Source: Caldifarciminota bacterium (lineage in GTDB: Bacteria > Hydrothermota > Hydrothermia > LBFQ01). From it: a stretch of 55,346 bases of DNA. A program made the translations under genes and the position numbers. Shown piece after piece: positions 1 through 7,087 of the stretch. Each line of letters starts with the position of its first letter. Position 1 is the stretch's first letter. The notes beneath the pieces were generated by a model. It made no database searches, was not told the DNA's origin, and worked only from the letters and a program-made list of their open reading frames with translations. Location: the NCBI GenBank assembly GCA_027003075.1, contig JALWYV010000031.1:1-55346 (forward strand), given 5' to 3'.

Positions 1-715
1 TCTCGTCCTCGTGGTGGGGGAATATCAGGTCCCTACCCCCGCCGTGGATGTCAAGGGGGAGGCCGAGGTGCTTACTGGACATGGCCGAGCATTCAATGTG
101 CCATCCGGGTCTGCCTTTGCCCCACGGACTGTACCAGTAAGGCTCCCCCTCCTTGTGGGCCTTCCATAGGGCGAAGTCAAGGGGGTCCCTCTTGGTGGGG
201 TCCGGCTCCACCCTCGCCCCGGCCAACATCTCGTCAAGGGACATCCTGGCCAGCTTACCGTAGCCGTAATCTTCGGCGAACTTACGGACGGAGAACCAGA
301 CGTTCCCGCCGCTCTCGTACGCGTACCCCCGCTCAATTATGGCCTCTATCATCTCCACGATCTCCTGTATGTGCTGGGTGGCCCTTGGGTGCATTAAGGG
401 GAGGAAGTTCATCCGGCGGGCGACCTCCCTGTACTCCATCTCGTACCTGTCGGCCAGAAACCGCCAGTCTATCCCCTCCTCTCTGGCCCTGGTTATGATC
501 TTGTCGTCTATGTCCGTGAAGTTCTGGACCGCCCTGACCTCCCATCCGAGCGCCTTGAAGAAACGAAAGAGGGCGTCAAAGACGGTGAAGACCCTCATAT
601 GGCCGACGTGGGGGCTGTCCTGAACGGTCATGCCACAGACGTAGGCGCGGACGGTGTTGTCCCTCAAGGGGGCGAACTCCTCCTTCTTACCGGTGAGGGT
701 GTTGTACAGGTACAT
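1..715 (-). CDS. cysS: Cysteinyl-tRNA synthetase, N-terminal part (runs off window)
   Basis: Charges tRNA-Cys with cysteine in the cytoplasm. Translating the minus strand from the ATG at 715 gives about 238 residues of a class I synthetase: Cys27 in CGMT (zinc ligand), HVGH at residues 36-39 (the HIGH signature), NFTDIDDK, and GWHIECS followed by [15 protein letters not shown], which hold further zinc ligands. The C-terminal half with KMSKS lies beyond base 1. A TATAAT box ends 9 nt before the ATG with no Shine-Dalgarno sequence, so the message is probably leaderless. The identification rests on several family-specific motifs. Confidence 0.97.
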   Translation of the reverse strand, partial: MYLYNTLTGKKEEFAPLRDNTVRAYVCGMTVQDSPHVGHMRVFTVFDALFRFFKALGWEVRAVQNFTDIDDKIITRAREEGIDWRFLADRYEMEYREVARRMNFLPLMHPRATQHIQEIVEMIEAIIERGYAYESGGNVWFSVRKFAEDYGYGKLARMSLDEMLAGARVEPDPTKRDPLDFALWKAHKEGEPYWYSPWGKGRPGWHIECSAMSSKHLGLPLDIHGGGRDLIFPHHEDE

Positions 716-724
716 ACGAAGGAG

Positions 725-730
725 ATTATA
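725..730 (-). promoter_or_regulatory. -10 box of cysS (leaderless)
   Basis: TATAAT on the minus strand, 9 nt before the cysS ATG. No convincing -35 element is seen. Confidence 0.6.
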
Positions 731-769
731 CCGTGGTACTTTACGTTACGGTACGGAACGCAGGTGGAA

Positions 770-1010
770 GTCCCTCTTTCAGGCCTTCCTGTAAATTTGG
801 AGTACTTTCCCTCAGCACCTTCCGGTCATTTGACATGGTATATGGAGATATTTTCTCCCTTATCCAATCGGGGACGTTTTTGCGGCTTTCTCTACAATTT
901 CAAGTTTCCTTATCACGGTATCATCCTTTACAAAACTCGGGGTGTGGGGACCTTTTTCAATCCTCAATTTCTGCCTTAATCTTATAAACTCCTCAGTTCC
1001 AAATCTTTAA
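770..1010 (-). pseudogene. Decayed HEPN/HepT-like antitoxin-toxin gene remnant
   Basis: The 360 bases between cysS and the HEPN array hold no intact gene. The minus strand reads as protein in pieces: about 995 down to 860 encodes EEFIRLRQKLRIEKG then KDDTVIRKLEIVEKAAK, and a shifted frame continues with VPDWIREKISPYT. The order KDDTVIRKLEI-EKAAK-VPDWIREK resembles the DUF86/HepT family, where a similar segment precedes the RX4-6H region; the catalytic part is not recognisable. A frameshift near 870-880 and a stop (TAA at 860-862) break the frame. The position directly behind three MNT/HEPN pairs supports a relic of a further pair. The family assignment is an inference from a short resemblance. 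Confidence 0.35.
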
Positions 1011-1075
1011 TACCCGGATCGCTAAAGTGCTGAAGAAGAAGGCGGAGGAGAGCAGGAGGATGTTGGGGGGGGGAA

Positions 1076-1459
1076 TTAGGACTGGCCTTCAACTATCCCC
1101 TTCGCCCACTCGTAGACCTTGACCGCCACTTCGTAGGCATCTTCGTAATCCGCCTCGCTCACCGGCCTGTAATCGTCCGGATAACGCACCTCAAACGAAT
1201 ATCGGGTCAACTTAGCTGCATCCTCTAACTCCTCCGGGAACTCCACGAATTTCTTAAGTACTCCTATGAGCGCACGTATGTTATGCATCCGGGGCGGAAC
1301 TTTACCGTACAGGATGATAACGGCCTTCAGAGACTTCTCCACGGCCTGCTGGAGTAAATACGCTGCAAGGGGATAATCATCCAGTGATGCGTTGTTGTAA
1401 GCCCTTCTCAGGTCCCTGCGTGCGAACTCAAGCCACTCTCTTGCCTCTTCTACGTTCAT
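1076..1459 (-). CDS. HEPN domain protein, third pair
   Basis: 127-residue HEPN (PF05168-type) protein: WLEFARRDLRRAY at the N-terminus, YLLQQAVEKSLKAVI helix, MHNI, then RYPDDY and a C-terminal helix ending EWAKGIVEGQS. In such pairs the HEPN partner is the putative RNase toxin or substrate-binding half and the MNT protein the antidote, often by AMPylation; a strict RX4-6H motif is not conserved among the three copies, so toxicity is unproven. The start (ATG at 1459) lies inside the 3' end of the upstream MNT gene (32-nt overlap), indicating translational coupling. It is the last intact gene of the array. Confidence 0.85.
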   Translation of the reverse strand: MNVEEAREWLEFARRDLRRAYNNASLDDYPLAAYLLQQAVEKSLKAVIILYGKVPPRMHNIRALIGVLKKFVEFPEELEDAAKLTRYSFEVRYPDDYRPVSEADYEDAYEVAVKVYEWAKGIVEGQS

Positions 1460-1823
1460 ATACCAGAATACCCTCCCTTGATACGCTGTAATACACCTTA
1501 CCCATGCGATTTTTTAGATTCTCGTATCTAACCGCATCCTGAACAATAACATCCGCCGGGGTGAATATCCCTTCCCTAAGGAGAGCCATTTCAACCTTCA
1601 TCTCCCACTTTCCCCTGTCCTCCGGTCTGACGCCCTCCTTAAGGACGAGAATATCGTAATCGCTGCCCTCCGTGTAGTCTCCCCTCGCCCTTGAGCCAAA
1701 GAGGATTATCTTATCGGGGTCTATCTCCTTAACGATGATCTCAACTATACGACGAAGGACCGGATCCTTTTCAAGTAAATCCTTACCTTCCTTCACTGTC
1801 CTTATTCTAAGGCTGCCCCCCAA
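1428..1823 (-). CDS. MNT-family minimal nucleotidyltransferase, third pair
   Basis: 131 residues with the pol-beta-type nucleotidyltransferase signature GSRARGDYTEGSDYDIL (GS-X10-DXD), which binds Mg-NTP. MntA-type relatives AMPylate a Tyr of their HEPN partner. The N-terminal 60 residues are almost identical to those of the MNT gene at 2159-2560, whereas the C-terminal half (GREGIF..ADVIVQDAVRYENL) differs. It overlaps the HEPN genes on both sides. The longest start is TTG; an in-frame GTG 27 nt downstream (VKEGKDLLE) matches the start of the first copy and may be the true one. Confidence 0.85.
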   Translation of the reverse strand: MGGSLRIRTVKEGKDLLEKDPVLRRIVEIIVKEIDPDKIILFGSRARGDYTEGSDYDILVLKEGVRPEDRGKWEMKVEMALLREGIFTPADVIVQDAVRYENLKNRMGKVYYSVSREGILVYERRRGKRVA

Positions 1824-1937
1824 CTATCCCCTTTGCCCATTCGTAGACCCTTACCGCTATCTCATAGGCCTCCTCGTACTCCTCTTCGGAAACGGGAACG
1901 TAGTCGTCCGGATAGCGGGTGGTGAAGGCGTATTCCG
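1660..1937 (-). repeat. Homogenised MNT-N/HEPN-C junction block, copy B
   Basis: About 275 bp spanning the C-terminal codons of one HEPN gene and the N-terminal codons of the next MNT gene. It differs from the block at about 2395-2668 by only scattered bases, while sequences outside the block are clearly divergent. Boundaries are approximate, set by eye. Confidence 0.7.
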
Positions 1938-2190
1938 TTAGGTTCACGGCATCCCAGAGGTCTCTTGGGATAGAGTAGAACGCATTTAAGAGGTTCATAA
2001 GTCTCTCTATATCGTGTGTCCGTGGGATCTCCGACCCCTGAAGTATCAAAAGGGCCTTCAAAGATTTCTCTGCAGCCTGTTGCAAATGGTACGTGGCAAG
2101 CCTTATCAACCCCCTTTTTAGAAGCGTACGTGAGGCTTCCAGATCCTCTCCGGCGAATTTAAGCCATAGTTTTGCGTAGTACCTTCTCAT
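1807..2190 (-). CDS. HEPN domain protein, second pair
   Basis: 127 residues, PF05168-type HEPN: WLKFAGEDLEASRTLL, HLQQAAEKSLKALLI, RTHDIERL, TRYPDDY, C-terminus EWAKGIVGGQP. The ATG at 2190 overlaps the MNT stop by 32 nt. The C-terminal 45 residues are nearly identical to those of the HEPN gene at 2544-2936, whereas the N-terminal two thirds have diverged. Confidence 0.85.
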   Translation of the reverse strand: MRRYYAKLWLKFAGEDLEASRTLLKRGLIRLATYHLQQAAEKSLKALLILQGSEIPRTHDIERLMNLLNAFYSIPRDLWDAVNLTEYAFTTRYPDDYVPVSEEEYEEAYEIAVRVYEWAKGIVGGQP

Positions 2191-2560
2191 AGATCACAGC
2201 TCCCTCCCTTGATATGGCGTAATACACCAGATATTTCTCATTTTTCAGCCGGTTAAACCGCTCCACATCCTGCACTATCACATCCACGGCGGCCGAACCG
2301 TAGATATCCTCCCTCCATAACGCCCTCCTTATCTTCCTCTGCAACGGCCTCCTATCCTCCGGCCTGACCCCCTCTTTAAGCACAAGGATATCGTAATCGC
2401 TGCCCTCGTTGTGGTCTCCCCTTGCCCTTGAACCGAAGAGGATTATCTTATCGGGGTCTATCTCCTTAACGATGATCTCAACTATCCGACGAAGGACCGG
2501 GTCCTTTTCAAGTAAATCCTTACCTTCCTTCACTGTCCTTATTCTAAGGCTGTCCCCCAA
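2159..2560 (-). CDS. MNT-family minimal nucleotidyltransferase, second pair
   Basis: 133 residues, GSRARGDHNEGSDYDILV (GS-X10-DXD). The C-terminal half has its own sequence (ALWREDIYGSAAVDVIVQD), probably the part that recognises its HEPN partner. The longest start is TTG at 2560 inside the 3' end of the preceding HEPN gene (17-nt overlap), with the same alternative internal GTG as the third copy. Confidence 0.85.
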   Translation of the reverse strand: MGDSLRIRTVKEGKDLLEKDPVLRRIVEIIVKEIDPDKIILFGSRARGDHNEGSDYDILVLKEGVRPEDRRPLQRKIRRALWREDIYGSAAVDVIVQDVERFNRLKNEKYLVYYAISREGAVIYEKVLRKTMA

Positions 2561-2668
2561 CTATCCCCTTTGCCCATTCGTAGACCCTTACCGCTATCTC
2601 ATAGGCCTCCTCGTACTCCTCTTCGCCTACCGGTACGTAATCGTCCGGATAGCGGGTGGTGAAAGCGT
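2395..2668 (-). repeat. Homogenised MNT-N/HEPN-C junction block, copy A
   Basis: Partner of the block at about 1660-1937. A third, shorter copy covers the 5' part of the first MNT gene (about 3120-3270), and a weaker one the HEPN C-terminus at 1080-1190. Confidence 0.7.
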
Positions 2669-2936
2669 ATGATGTTAGAGAGCGTGCTTTATCCACAAAT
2701 TTTGGAACACTTATCCCCTCACCTTTAAGGATATCGACCAAGTATCCGATGTCGTGAGTCCTGAAGTGTTTTGATGGCAACCTGATGTCGTAATAGATCA
2801 GGAGAGCCTTTAAGGATTTTTCAACTGCCTGTTGTAAGTGGTAAAGGGCATCTTCAAAGTCCCTATAACCGTACGACCTCCTGGCTCTAAGTAGATCCTT
2901 ATAAGCGAACGCCAGCCATAGCTTTGCGTCTGTCAT
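2544..2936 (-). CDS. HEPN domain protein, first pair
   Basis: 130 residues, HEPN: WLAFAYKDLLRARRSYGY, HLQQAVEKSLKALLI, RTHDIGYL, TRYPDDYVPV, C-terminus EWAKGIVGGQP. Translation starts within the MNT gene at 2899-3270 (38-nt overlap) and the gene ends within the next MNT gene, so the six genes form one uninterrupted overlapping chain. Confidence 0.85.
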   Translation of the reverse strand: MTDAKLWLAFAYKDLLRARRSYGYRDFEDALYHLQQAVEKSLKALLIYYDIRLPSKHFRTHDIGYLVDILKGEGISVPKFVDKARSLTSYAFTTRYPDDYVPVGEEEYEEAYEIAVRVYEWAKGIVGGQP

Positions 2937-3270
2937 ATATCACTCTACCCTCCCTTTCAACATCGTAATAAAACAGAAACCACTTATCTTTCAACTCTTC
3001 ATATTTGCCGCTATCCTGAACAAAAATTTCAACGGGTACACCCAGCGATCTCAAAGAGAGATAAATCCTACCTTCCAACCTCCTCCTCTCCTCCGGCCTG
3101 ACTCCCTTCTTGAGGACGAGTATATCGTAATCGCTGCCCTCCGTGTAGTCCCCCCTCGCCCTTGAACCGAAGAGGATTATCTTATCGGGGTCTATCTCCT
3201 TAACGATGACCTTAACTATACGCCGGAGAATCGGATCCTTCTCAAGTAAATCCTTGCCTTCCTTCACCAC
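2899..3270 (-). CDS. MNT-family minimal nucleotidyltransferase, first pair
   Basis: 123 residues beginning GTG (MVKEGKDLLEKDP); signature GSRARGDYTEGSDYDILV. The C-terminal half (YLSLRSLGVPVEIFVQD) differs from the other two MNT copies. First gene of the array, 68 bp behind serS on the same strand. A TATAAA sequence at 3302-3307 (minus strand) could be its own -10 element, but read-through from serS is equally possible. Confidence 0.85.
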   Translation of the reverse strand: MVKEGKDLLEKDPILRRIVKVIVKEIDPDKIILFGSRARGDYTEGSDYDILVLKKGVRPEERRRLEGRIYLSLRSLGVPVEIFVQDSGKYEELKDKWFLFYYDVEREGRVIYDRRKAMAGVRL

Positions 3271-3338
3271 CCCTATTCTAAGGCCGGCCTTCAGCCACCT
3301 CTTTATACCGTCAACAAGGCGTTATACGGCCGCCCCTC

Positions 3339-4610
3339 TCACTCTGGCCTTATGGCGTCCACCCCCATGTACGGCCGCAGAACCTCAGGTATGACGACGG
3401 AGCCGTCCTCCTGCTGGAAGTTCTCAAGTATGGCGATGAACACTCTCGGCGTGGCGAGACCGGAGCCGTTGAGCATATGCACGTACTCCGTCTTACCGTT
3501 CTTCCTCTTGAGCTTCACGTTAGCCCTGCGGGCCTGGAAGTCCTCCACATTGGAGACGGAAGAGGCCTCAAGCCACCTTCCGAGGCCGGGGGCCCACACC
3601 TCAATATCGTACGTCTTTGCTGCAGCAAAGCCCATGTCCCCCGTAGAAAGCAGTACTACCCTGTAGGGTATTCCGAGGGCCTGAAGTATCCTCTCGGCGT
3701 CCTGAACCATCTTCTCATGCTCCTCGTAGGACTCTTCGGGTTTCGTGTACTTGAAAAGCTCCACCTTGTTGAACTGGTGCATACGGATTATCCCCCGTAC
3801 GTCCCTGCCGTGGGAGCCGGCCTCCCTCCTGAAGCAAGGGGTGTACGCCACGTAGTAGAGGGGTAGTTTATCTTCGGGTATCACCTGGCCCCTGTGGAGG
3901 TTGGCCAGGGAGGCCTCGGCCGTGGGTATCAGGTAGAGGTTGTCCTCGTTTATGTAGTACATCTCCTCGTGGAACTTGGGTAGGTGGCCGGAGGCGTAAA
4001 GGGCTTCGGGCTTTACCAGTATGGGGGGGAAGATCTCCGTGTAGCCGTTCTTGGTGTGGGTGTCAAGGAAGTAGTTTATGAGCGCCCTCTCAAGTCTCGC
4101 CCCAAGGCCACGGTAGGTAACGAAGCGGGAGCCGGACATCTCCGTTGCGGACTTCCAGTCAAGTATGCCGAGCAGTTCTGCTATGTCCCAGTGGGGCCTG
4201 GGGGTAAACCTAAACTCCCTCCTCTCACCCCACTCCCGCACGACCACGTTGGCGCTCTCGTCGGGACCCACGGGTACGCTCTCGTGGGGGATGTTGGGTA
4301 CGTACCCCCATAGATCCCAGAACTTGCGGTCGTACTCCTTCTCCTTCTCCTTGAGTTCGGACAGGAGTTCGTCGTACTTCTTTGCCTCCTCCATCAGGTG
4401 GGAGGCGTCCTCCCCTCTGCGTCTTAACTCCCCTATCTTCTTTGAGATCTCGTTCTTCTTAGCCCGTAATTCGTTGGCCTTCGTTATTATTTCCCGGCGT
4501 CTGGCGTCTATTTCCGTCAACTCGTCCAGTATGGCGAGGGAGTACCCCCTTTTCCTCAGTGCCTCCTCAAGTACGTGTCTCTTCTTGCGGAGATAGGAAA
4601 CGTCCAGCAT
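3339..4610 (-). CDS. serS: Seryl-tRNA synthetase
   Basis: Charges tRNA-Ser (and tRNA-Sec where present) with serine. 423 residues, the usual bacterial length. An N-terminal coiled coil (about 25-98) contacts the tRNA long arm. The class II catalytic core follows: [10 protein letters not shown] at 230-239, motif 2 [15 protein letters not shown] at 259-273, motif 3 [15 protein letters not shown] at 382-396. The ATG at 4610 is preceded at 7 nt by TACAAT and no Shine-Dalgarno sequence, giving a leaderless message. It is divergent from tRNA-Leu(CAA), which shares the short intergenic space. Confidence 0.98.
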   Translation of the reverse strand: MLDVSYLRKKRHVLEEALRKRGYSLAILDELTEIDARRREIITKANELRAKKNEISKKIGELRRRGEDASHLMEEAKKYDELLSELKEKEKEYDRKFWDLWGYVPNIPHESVPVGPDESANVVVREWGERREFRFTPRPHWDIAELLGILDWKSATEMSGSRFVTYRGLGARLERALINYFLDTHTKNGYTEIFPPILVKPEALYASGHLPKFHEEMYYINEDNLYLIPTAEASLANLHRGQVIPEDKLPLYYVAYTPCFRREAGSHGRDVRGIIRMHQFNKVELFKYTKPEESYEEHEKMVQDAERILQALGIPYRVVLLSTGDMGFAAAKTYDIEVWAPGLGRWLEASSVSNVEDFQARRANVKLKRKNGKTEYVHMLNGSGLATPRVFIAILENFQQEDGSVVIPEVLRPYMGVDAIRPE

Positions 4611-4617
4611 GGAGGCG

Positions 4618-4623
4618 ATTGTA
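4618..4623 (-). promoter_or_regulatory. -10 box of serS (leaderless)
   Basis: TACAAT on the minus strand, 7 nt before the serS ATG. Confidence 0.55.
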
Positions 4624-4645
4624 AGGGTGATACGTATTACGGCGT

Positions 4646-4651
4646 TAGAAT
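4646..4651 (+). promoter_or_regulatory. -10 box of tRNA-Leu(CAA)
   Basis: TAGAAT ending 9 nt before the mature tRNA 5' end, so transcription would start a few bases upstream of the tRNA. Confidence 0.5.
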
Positions 4652-4660
4652 ATGTACTTC

Positions 4661-4743
<83 letters not shown>

Positions 4744-4748
4744 CTTTT

Positions 4749-5444
4749 TTATTTGAAGGCGGCGAGCAGTTTGTCCACCTTCTCGGCGATGTCTATCTCA
4801 AAGAGGGCTATCGTCGGCAGTAGCCACGAGACGCGGAAGCGGGCGTCTCCGTCCTTGTTCTCCCCGTAGTAAGCGAGGGCGACCCTTCCGAAACCGGCCT
4901 CTTTCTCCACGTCCTTGGCGCCACGGAGGAAGCGGCGGGCGACGTTGGGGAGCTTCTCGTAGGGGTAGGGTTTGCCCTCCTGACCGCGCTGCTTTACCAG
5001 CTCGGTGGCGATACCCACGTTCCTCAGGGCCTCTATAACGTGGTGGAGGCGACGCTTCTTTAGGTAGGCGAGAAGGGTTATACCGGCTGGAAGGCGCAGT
5101 ATCTCTACGTTCTCGTCCCCTTCCCGGAGCTCCCCCACCAAGTAGGCCGTACCCTGATGGGTCTCTATATGGGCGAAGATCTTCTTATTCTTCGGCATCT
5201 CCTGAAGGATCTCCAGGACCTCGTACTGCTCGTCCGCCTCGGTATACTTCTCCCCCACCTTCCGCTTGCCGTATTCGGCCGTGAAGTAGGTGAGCTTACC
5301 TCCCTTCTTACCGAAGATGAGGTCCAGACCCCACCTCTTGAGGCTCTTGAACTTGAACTCCCTCTCCTTCTCCGGATGACCGAGGGTCTCAAAGACGAGG
5401 GTGTTCAGGACCTGTACTTCCCTTAGCTCGTACACCTTTCCCAT
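4749..5444 (-). CDS. Conserved-looking hypothetical protein
   Basis: 231 residues, soluble, Lys/Glu-rich, no signal peptide or membrane segment; I recognise no family. Visible features are an N-terminal [16 protein letters not shown] segment and a basic patch [14 protein letters not shown] near residue 132. Third gene of the operon read from 6972: a strong Shine-Dalgarno sequence (AAAGGAGG) stands 6 nt before the ATG at 5444, as expected for an internal gene. It converges with tRNA-Leu(CAA). Confidence 0.8.
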   Translation of the reverse strand: MGKVYELREVQVLNTLVFETLGHPEKEREFKFKSLKRWGLDLIFGKKGGKLTYFTAEYGKRKVGEKYTEADEQYEVLEILQEMPKNKKIFAHIETHQGTAYLVGELREGDENVEILRLPAGITLLAYLKKRRLHHVIEALRNVGIATELVKQRGQEGKPYPYEKLPNVARRFLRGAKDVEKEAGFGRVALAYYGENKDGDARFRVSWLLPTIALFEIDIAEKVDKLLAAFK

Positions 5445-5446
5445 TT

Positions 5447-5968
5447 TTAACCTCCTTTGGCCAGTTTGCTCAGTTTCCAGCGGGCTATCAATTCAAGAAC
5501 GAAGACCATAAACACGGGTATAAACGCTCCGTAAAACGCCACCGTCACGAAGGGACCGAGGGCGAAGTTCGTTATGAAGTTGAGTTTAACTAACATGGCG
5601 ATGAGGAAGAAAACGAAGAACACGAGGTAGAGGGCGTACTTGAAGGGTTCAAGGGATGCCAGCCACAGGGTAAGGACGGAGAGGGCGGTAAGGTTCTGGA
5701 GGGTCTGGATGGGGTAGTTCGTGGCCTTTGCGACCTTCTCCCTGTCTATATCTTTGCTGCTCTCGTATAGGGATGCGGTGGATATGATTCCCCAGTACCC
5801 GAAGACGAGGCGGTTGGCAAAGAGATAGAAACCTATGAAGGACAGGAGGAACGTGGCCACCAGCGGCGAGGACAGGGCGGCCATGTAAACGTTCACGTAG
5901 AGCAGGAAGAGGTAGATCAGAAATATAAGCAGCAGAACGAAGCCTACGATCTTGCGTATCCTTTCCAT
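5447..5968 (-). CDS. Multi-pass inner-membrane protein of unknown function
   Basis: About 173 residues with roughly four to five hydrophobic segments ([20 protein letters not shown] near the N-terminus, then [14 protein letters not shown]-like, a mid-protein pair and a C-terminal [18 protein letters not shown]). The ATG at 5968 overlaps the stop of the upstream TPR gene (TGATG); a GTG one codon earlier (5971) is the alternative. No family recognised. Confidence 0.75.
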   Translation of the reverse strand: MERIRKIVGFVLLLIFLIYLFLLYVNVYMAALSSPLVATFLLSFIGFYLFANRLVFGYWGIISTASLYESSKDIDREKVAKATNYPIQTLQNLTALSVLTLWLASLEPFKYALYLVFFVFFLIAMLVKLNFITNFALGPFVTVAFYGAFIPVFMVFVLELIARWKLSKLAKGG

Positions 5969-6972
5969 CACTTAAAATCCTTCTTCCGTTTCGCCTGCCT
6001 CAGGTGTTTACGGGCAGCCGACACCTCCTCCTTCGTGGGACAGTACTTCCTATCCTTCCGACAGAGTTTGCCGGCCCTCTTCAGATGCTTTATCCCCTTC
6101 TCGTAGTACTTTACGGCCTCGGCGTACTTCCCACCCCTGTGAAGGGTTTCGGCGTGCTTTACGTACGTGCGGCCTACGGCCAGTACGATCTTAGCCTTCT
6201 TCTCCCATGCGGGTACACCCATAAAGGCGGCTGCCGCCTTCTCGTAAGACTCTGCGGCGAGTTTCCTGTCATCTTTCTTCAGGTAGGCGTTCCCGAGGTG
6301 GAGGTAAGCCATACCCAGCTCGTAGAATACGGCCTCGTTGTTAGGCTCGGCTTTGGCCAGTTCGTTCAGGAGTTTGACCGCCTCCTGAAGGTCCTTAAGG
6401 GCCTGATCCACCTTACCGCTACGGCAGTAGGCCACACCCCTACCGTGGAGGGCGCGGGCGAGGTCCAGGTCCCTGTCTCCGGCCCTCGTGAGGTACTTGA
6501 CGGCGGCGTCAAGGTAGGTGGCGGCCTCGGTGTAGTTGGAGTTGTTTAAAGCGAGGAGCCCCTTCATCAGGTAGTAGTTGCCGATGGCGGACAGCATGAG
6601 GTTGACGTTCGTGGTGAGCTCTATCATGCCGCCCTTCTCCCACGAGGTTCCCTTACCTATCGCCCCTATGGCCTCCCTGTAGGTGGTCATGGCGGCCTCG
6701 TACTCCCCCTTGCCCTTGTGGACCTCGGCCTTGCGGATGAGTGCCTTGGCTCTGGGGAGGTCGGAGTCCTTTACGTACTTCTCGTATATGGATATGGCCT
6801 TATCGCAGTCGGAAACGTTTGCCCTGTACGTACAGCGCTCCATGTAGAGCCTCGCAAGGCTATCGGCCAGAGCGGGGTCTTTCCTGTACGCCTTACTCTT
6901 CTCAAGAGCCTTTATGCTCTTCTCTATTGCACTTATGTCCGTTCCACTGGAGGCAATCCATAGTACCAGCAT
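5968..6972 (-). CDS. Tetratricopeptide-repeat protein, probably exported
   Basis: 334 residues made almost wholly of TPR-type helix pairs, e.g. ALIRKAEVHKGKGEYEAAM, AVFYELGMAYLHLGNAYLKK and AVKYYEKGIKHLKRAGK, which would scaffold protein contacts. The N-terminus is a very short hydrophobic stretch, MLVLWIASSGTD, and the start is well fixed by a TATAAT box 8 nt upstream. First gene of an operon with a membrane protein and a hypothetical protein. Confidence 0.85.
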   Translation of the reverse strand: MLVLWIASSGTDISAIEKSIKALEKSKAYRKDPALADSLARLYMERCTYRANVSDCDKAISIYEKYVKDSDLPRAKALIRKAEVHKGKGEYEAAMTTYREAIGAIGKGTSWEKGGMIELTTNVNLMLSAIGNYYLMKGLLALNNSNYTEAATYLDAAVKYLTRAGDRDLDLARALHGRGVAYCRSGKVDQALKDLQEAVKLLNELAKAEPNNEAVFYELGMAYLHLGNAYLKKDDRKLAAESYEKAAAAFMGVPAWEKKAKIVLAVGRTYVKHAETLHRGGKYAEAVKYYEKGIKHLKRAGKLCRKDRKYCPTKEEVSAARKHLRQAKRKKDFK

Positions 6973-6980
6973 AGGGAGTT

Positions 6981-6986
6981 ATTATA
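6981..6986 (-). promoter_or_regulatory. -10 box of the TPR operon (leaderless)
   Basis: TATAAT on the minus strand, 8 nt before the ATG at 6972. Confidence 0.6.
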
Positions 6987-7074
6987 CAGTTGTTAAGGGC
7001 AAATAAAAAATTTGTTCGGGATTTCTTTTGTGAAAGAAAATTCCGGCAAGCCCGGTACCGGATGCGATCAAGGT

Positions 7075-7080
7075 TAGAAT
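7075..7080 (+). promoter_or_regulatory. -10 box of the PBP1A gene (leaderless, TTG start)
   Basis: TAGAAT, 7 nt before the TTG at 7088. AAGGAG lies between them but only 1 nt from the TTG, too close for a normal Shine-Dalgarno contact. Confidence 0.5.
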
Positions 7081-7087
7081 AAGGAGT

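Noticed and set aside
599-979. 126-codon plus-strand ORF across the cysS start and the gap
   Set aside because: It is antisense to cysS in its first part and its later part does not resemble a protein family; the minus strand explains the region better (cysS and a HEPN-like relic).
1076-3270. CRISPR array or IS element as the cause of the repeats
   Set aside because: The repeated blocks are coding, unevenly sized and inside intact overlapping genes; no transposase, terminal inverted repeats or spacer pattern is seen anywhere in the window.
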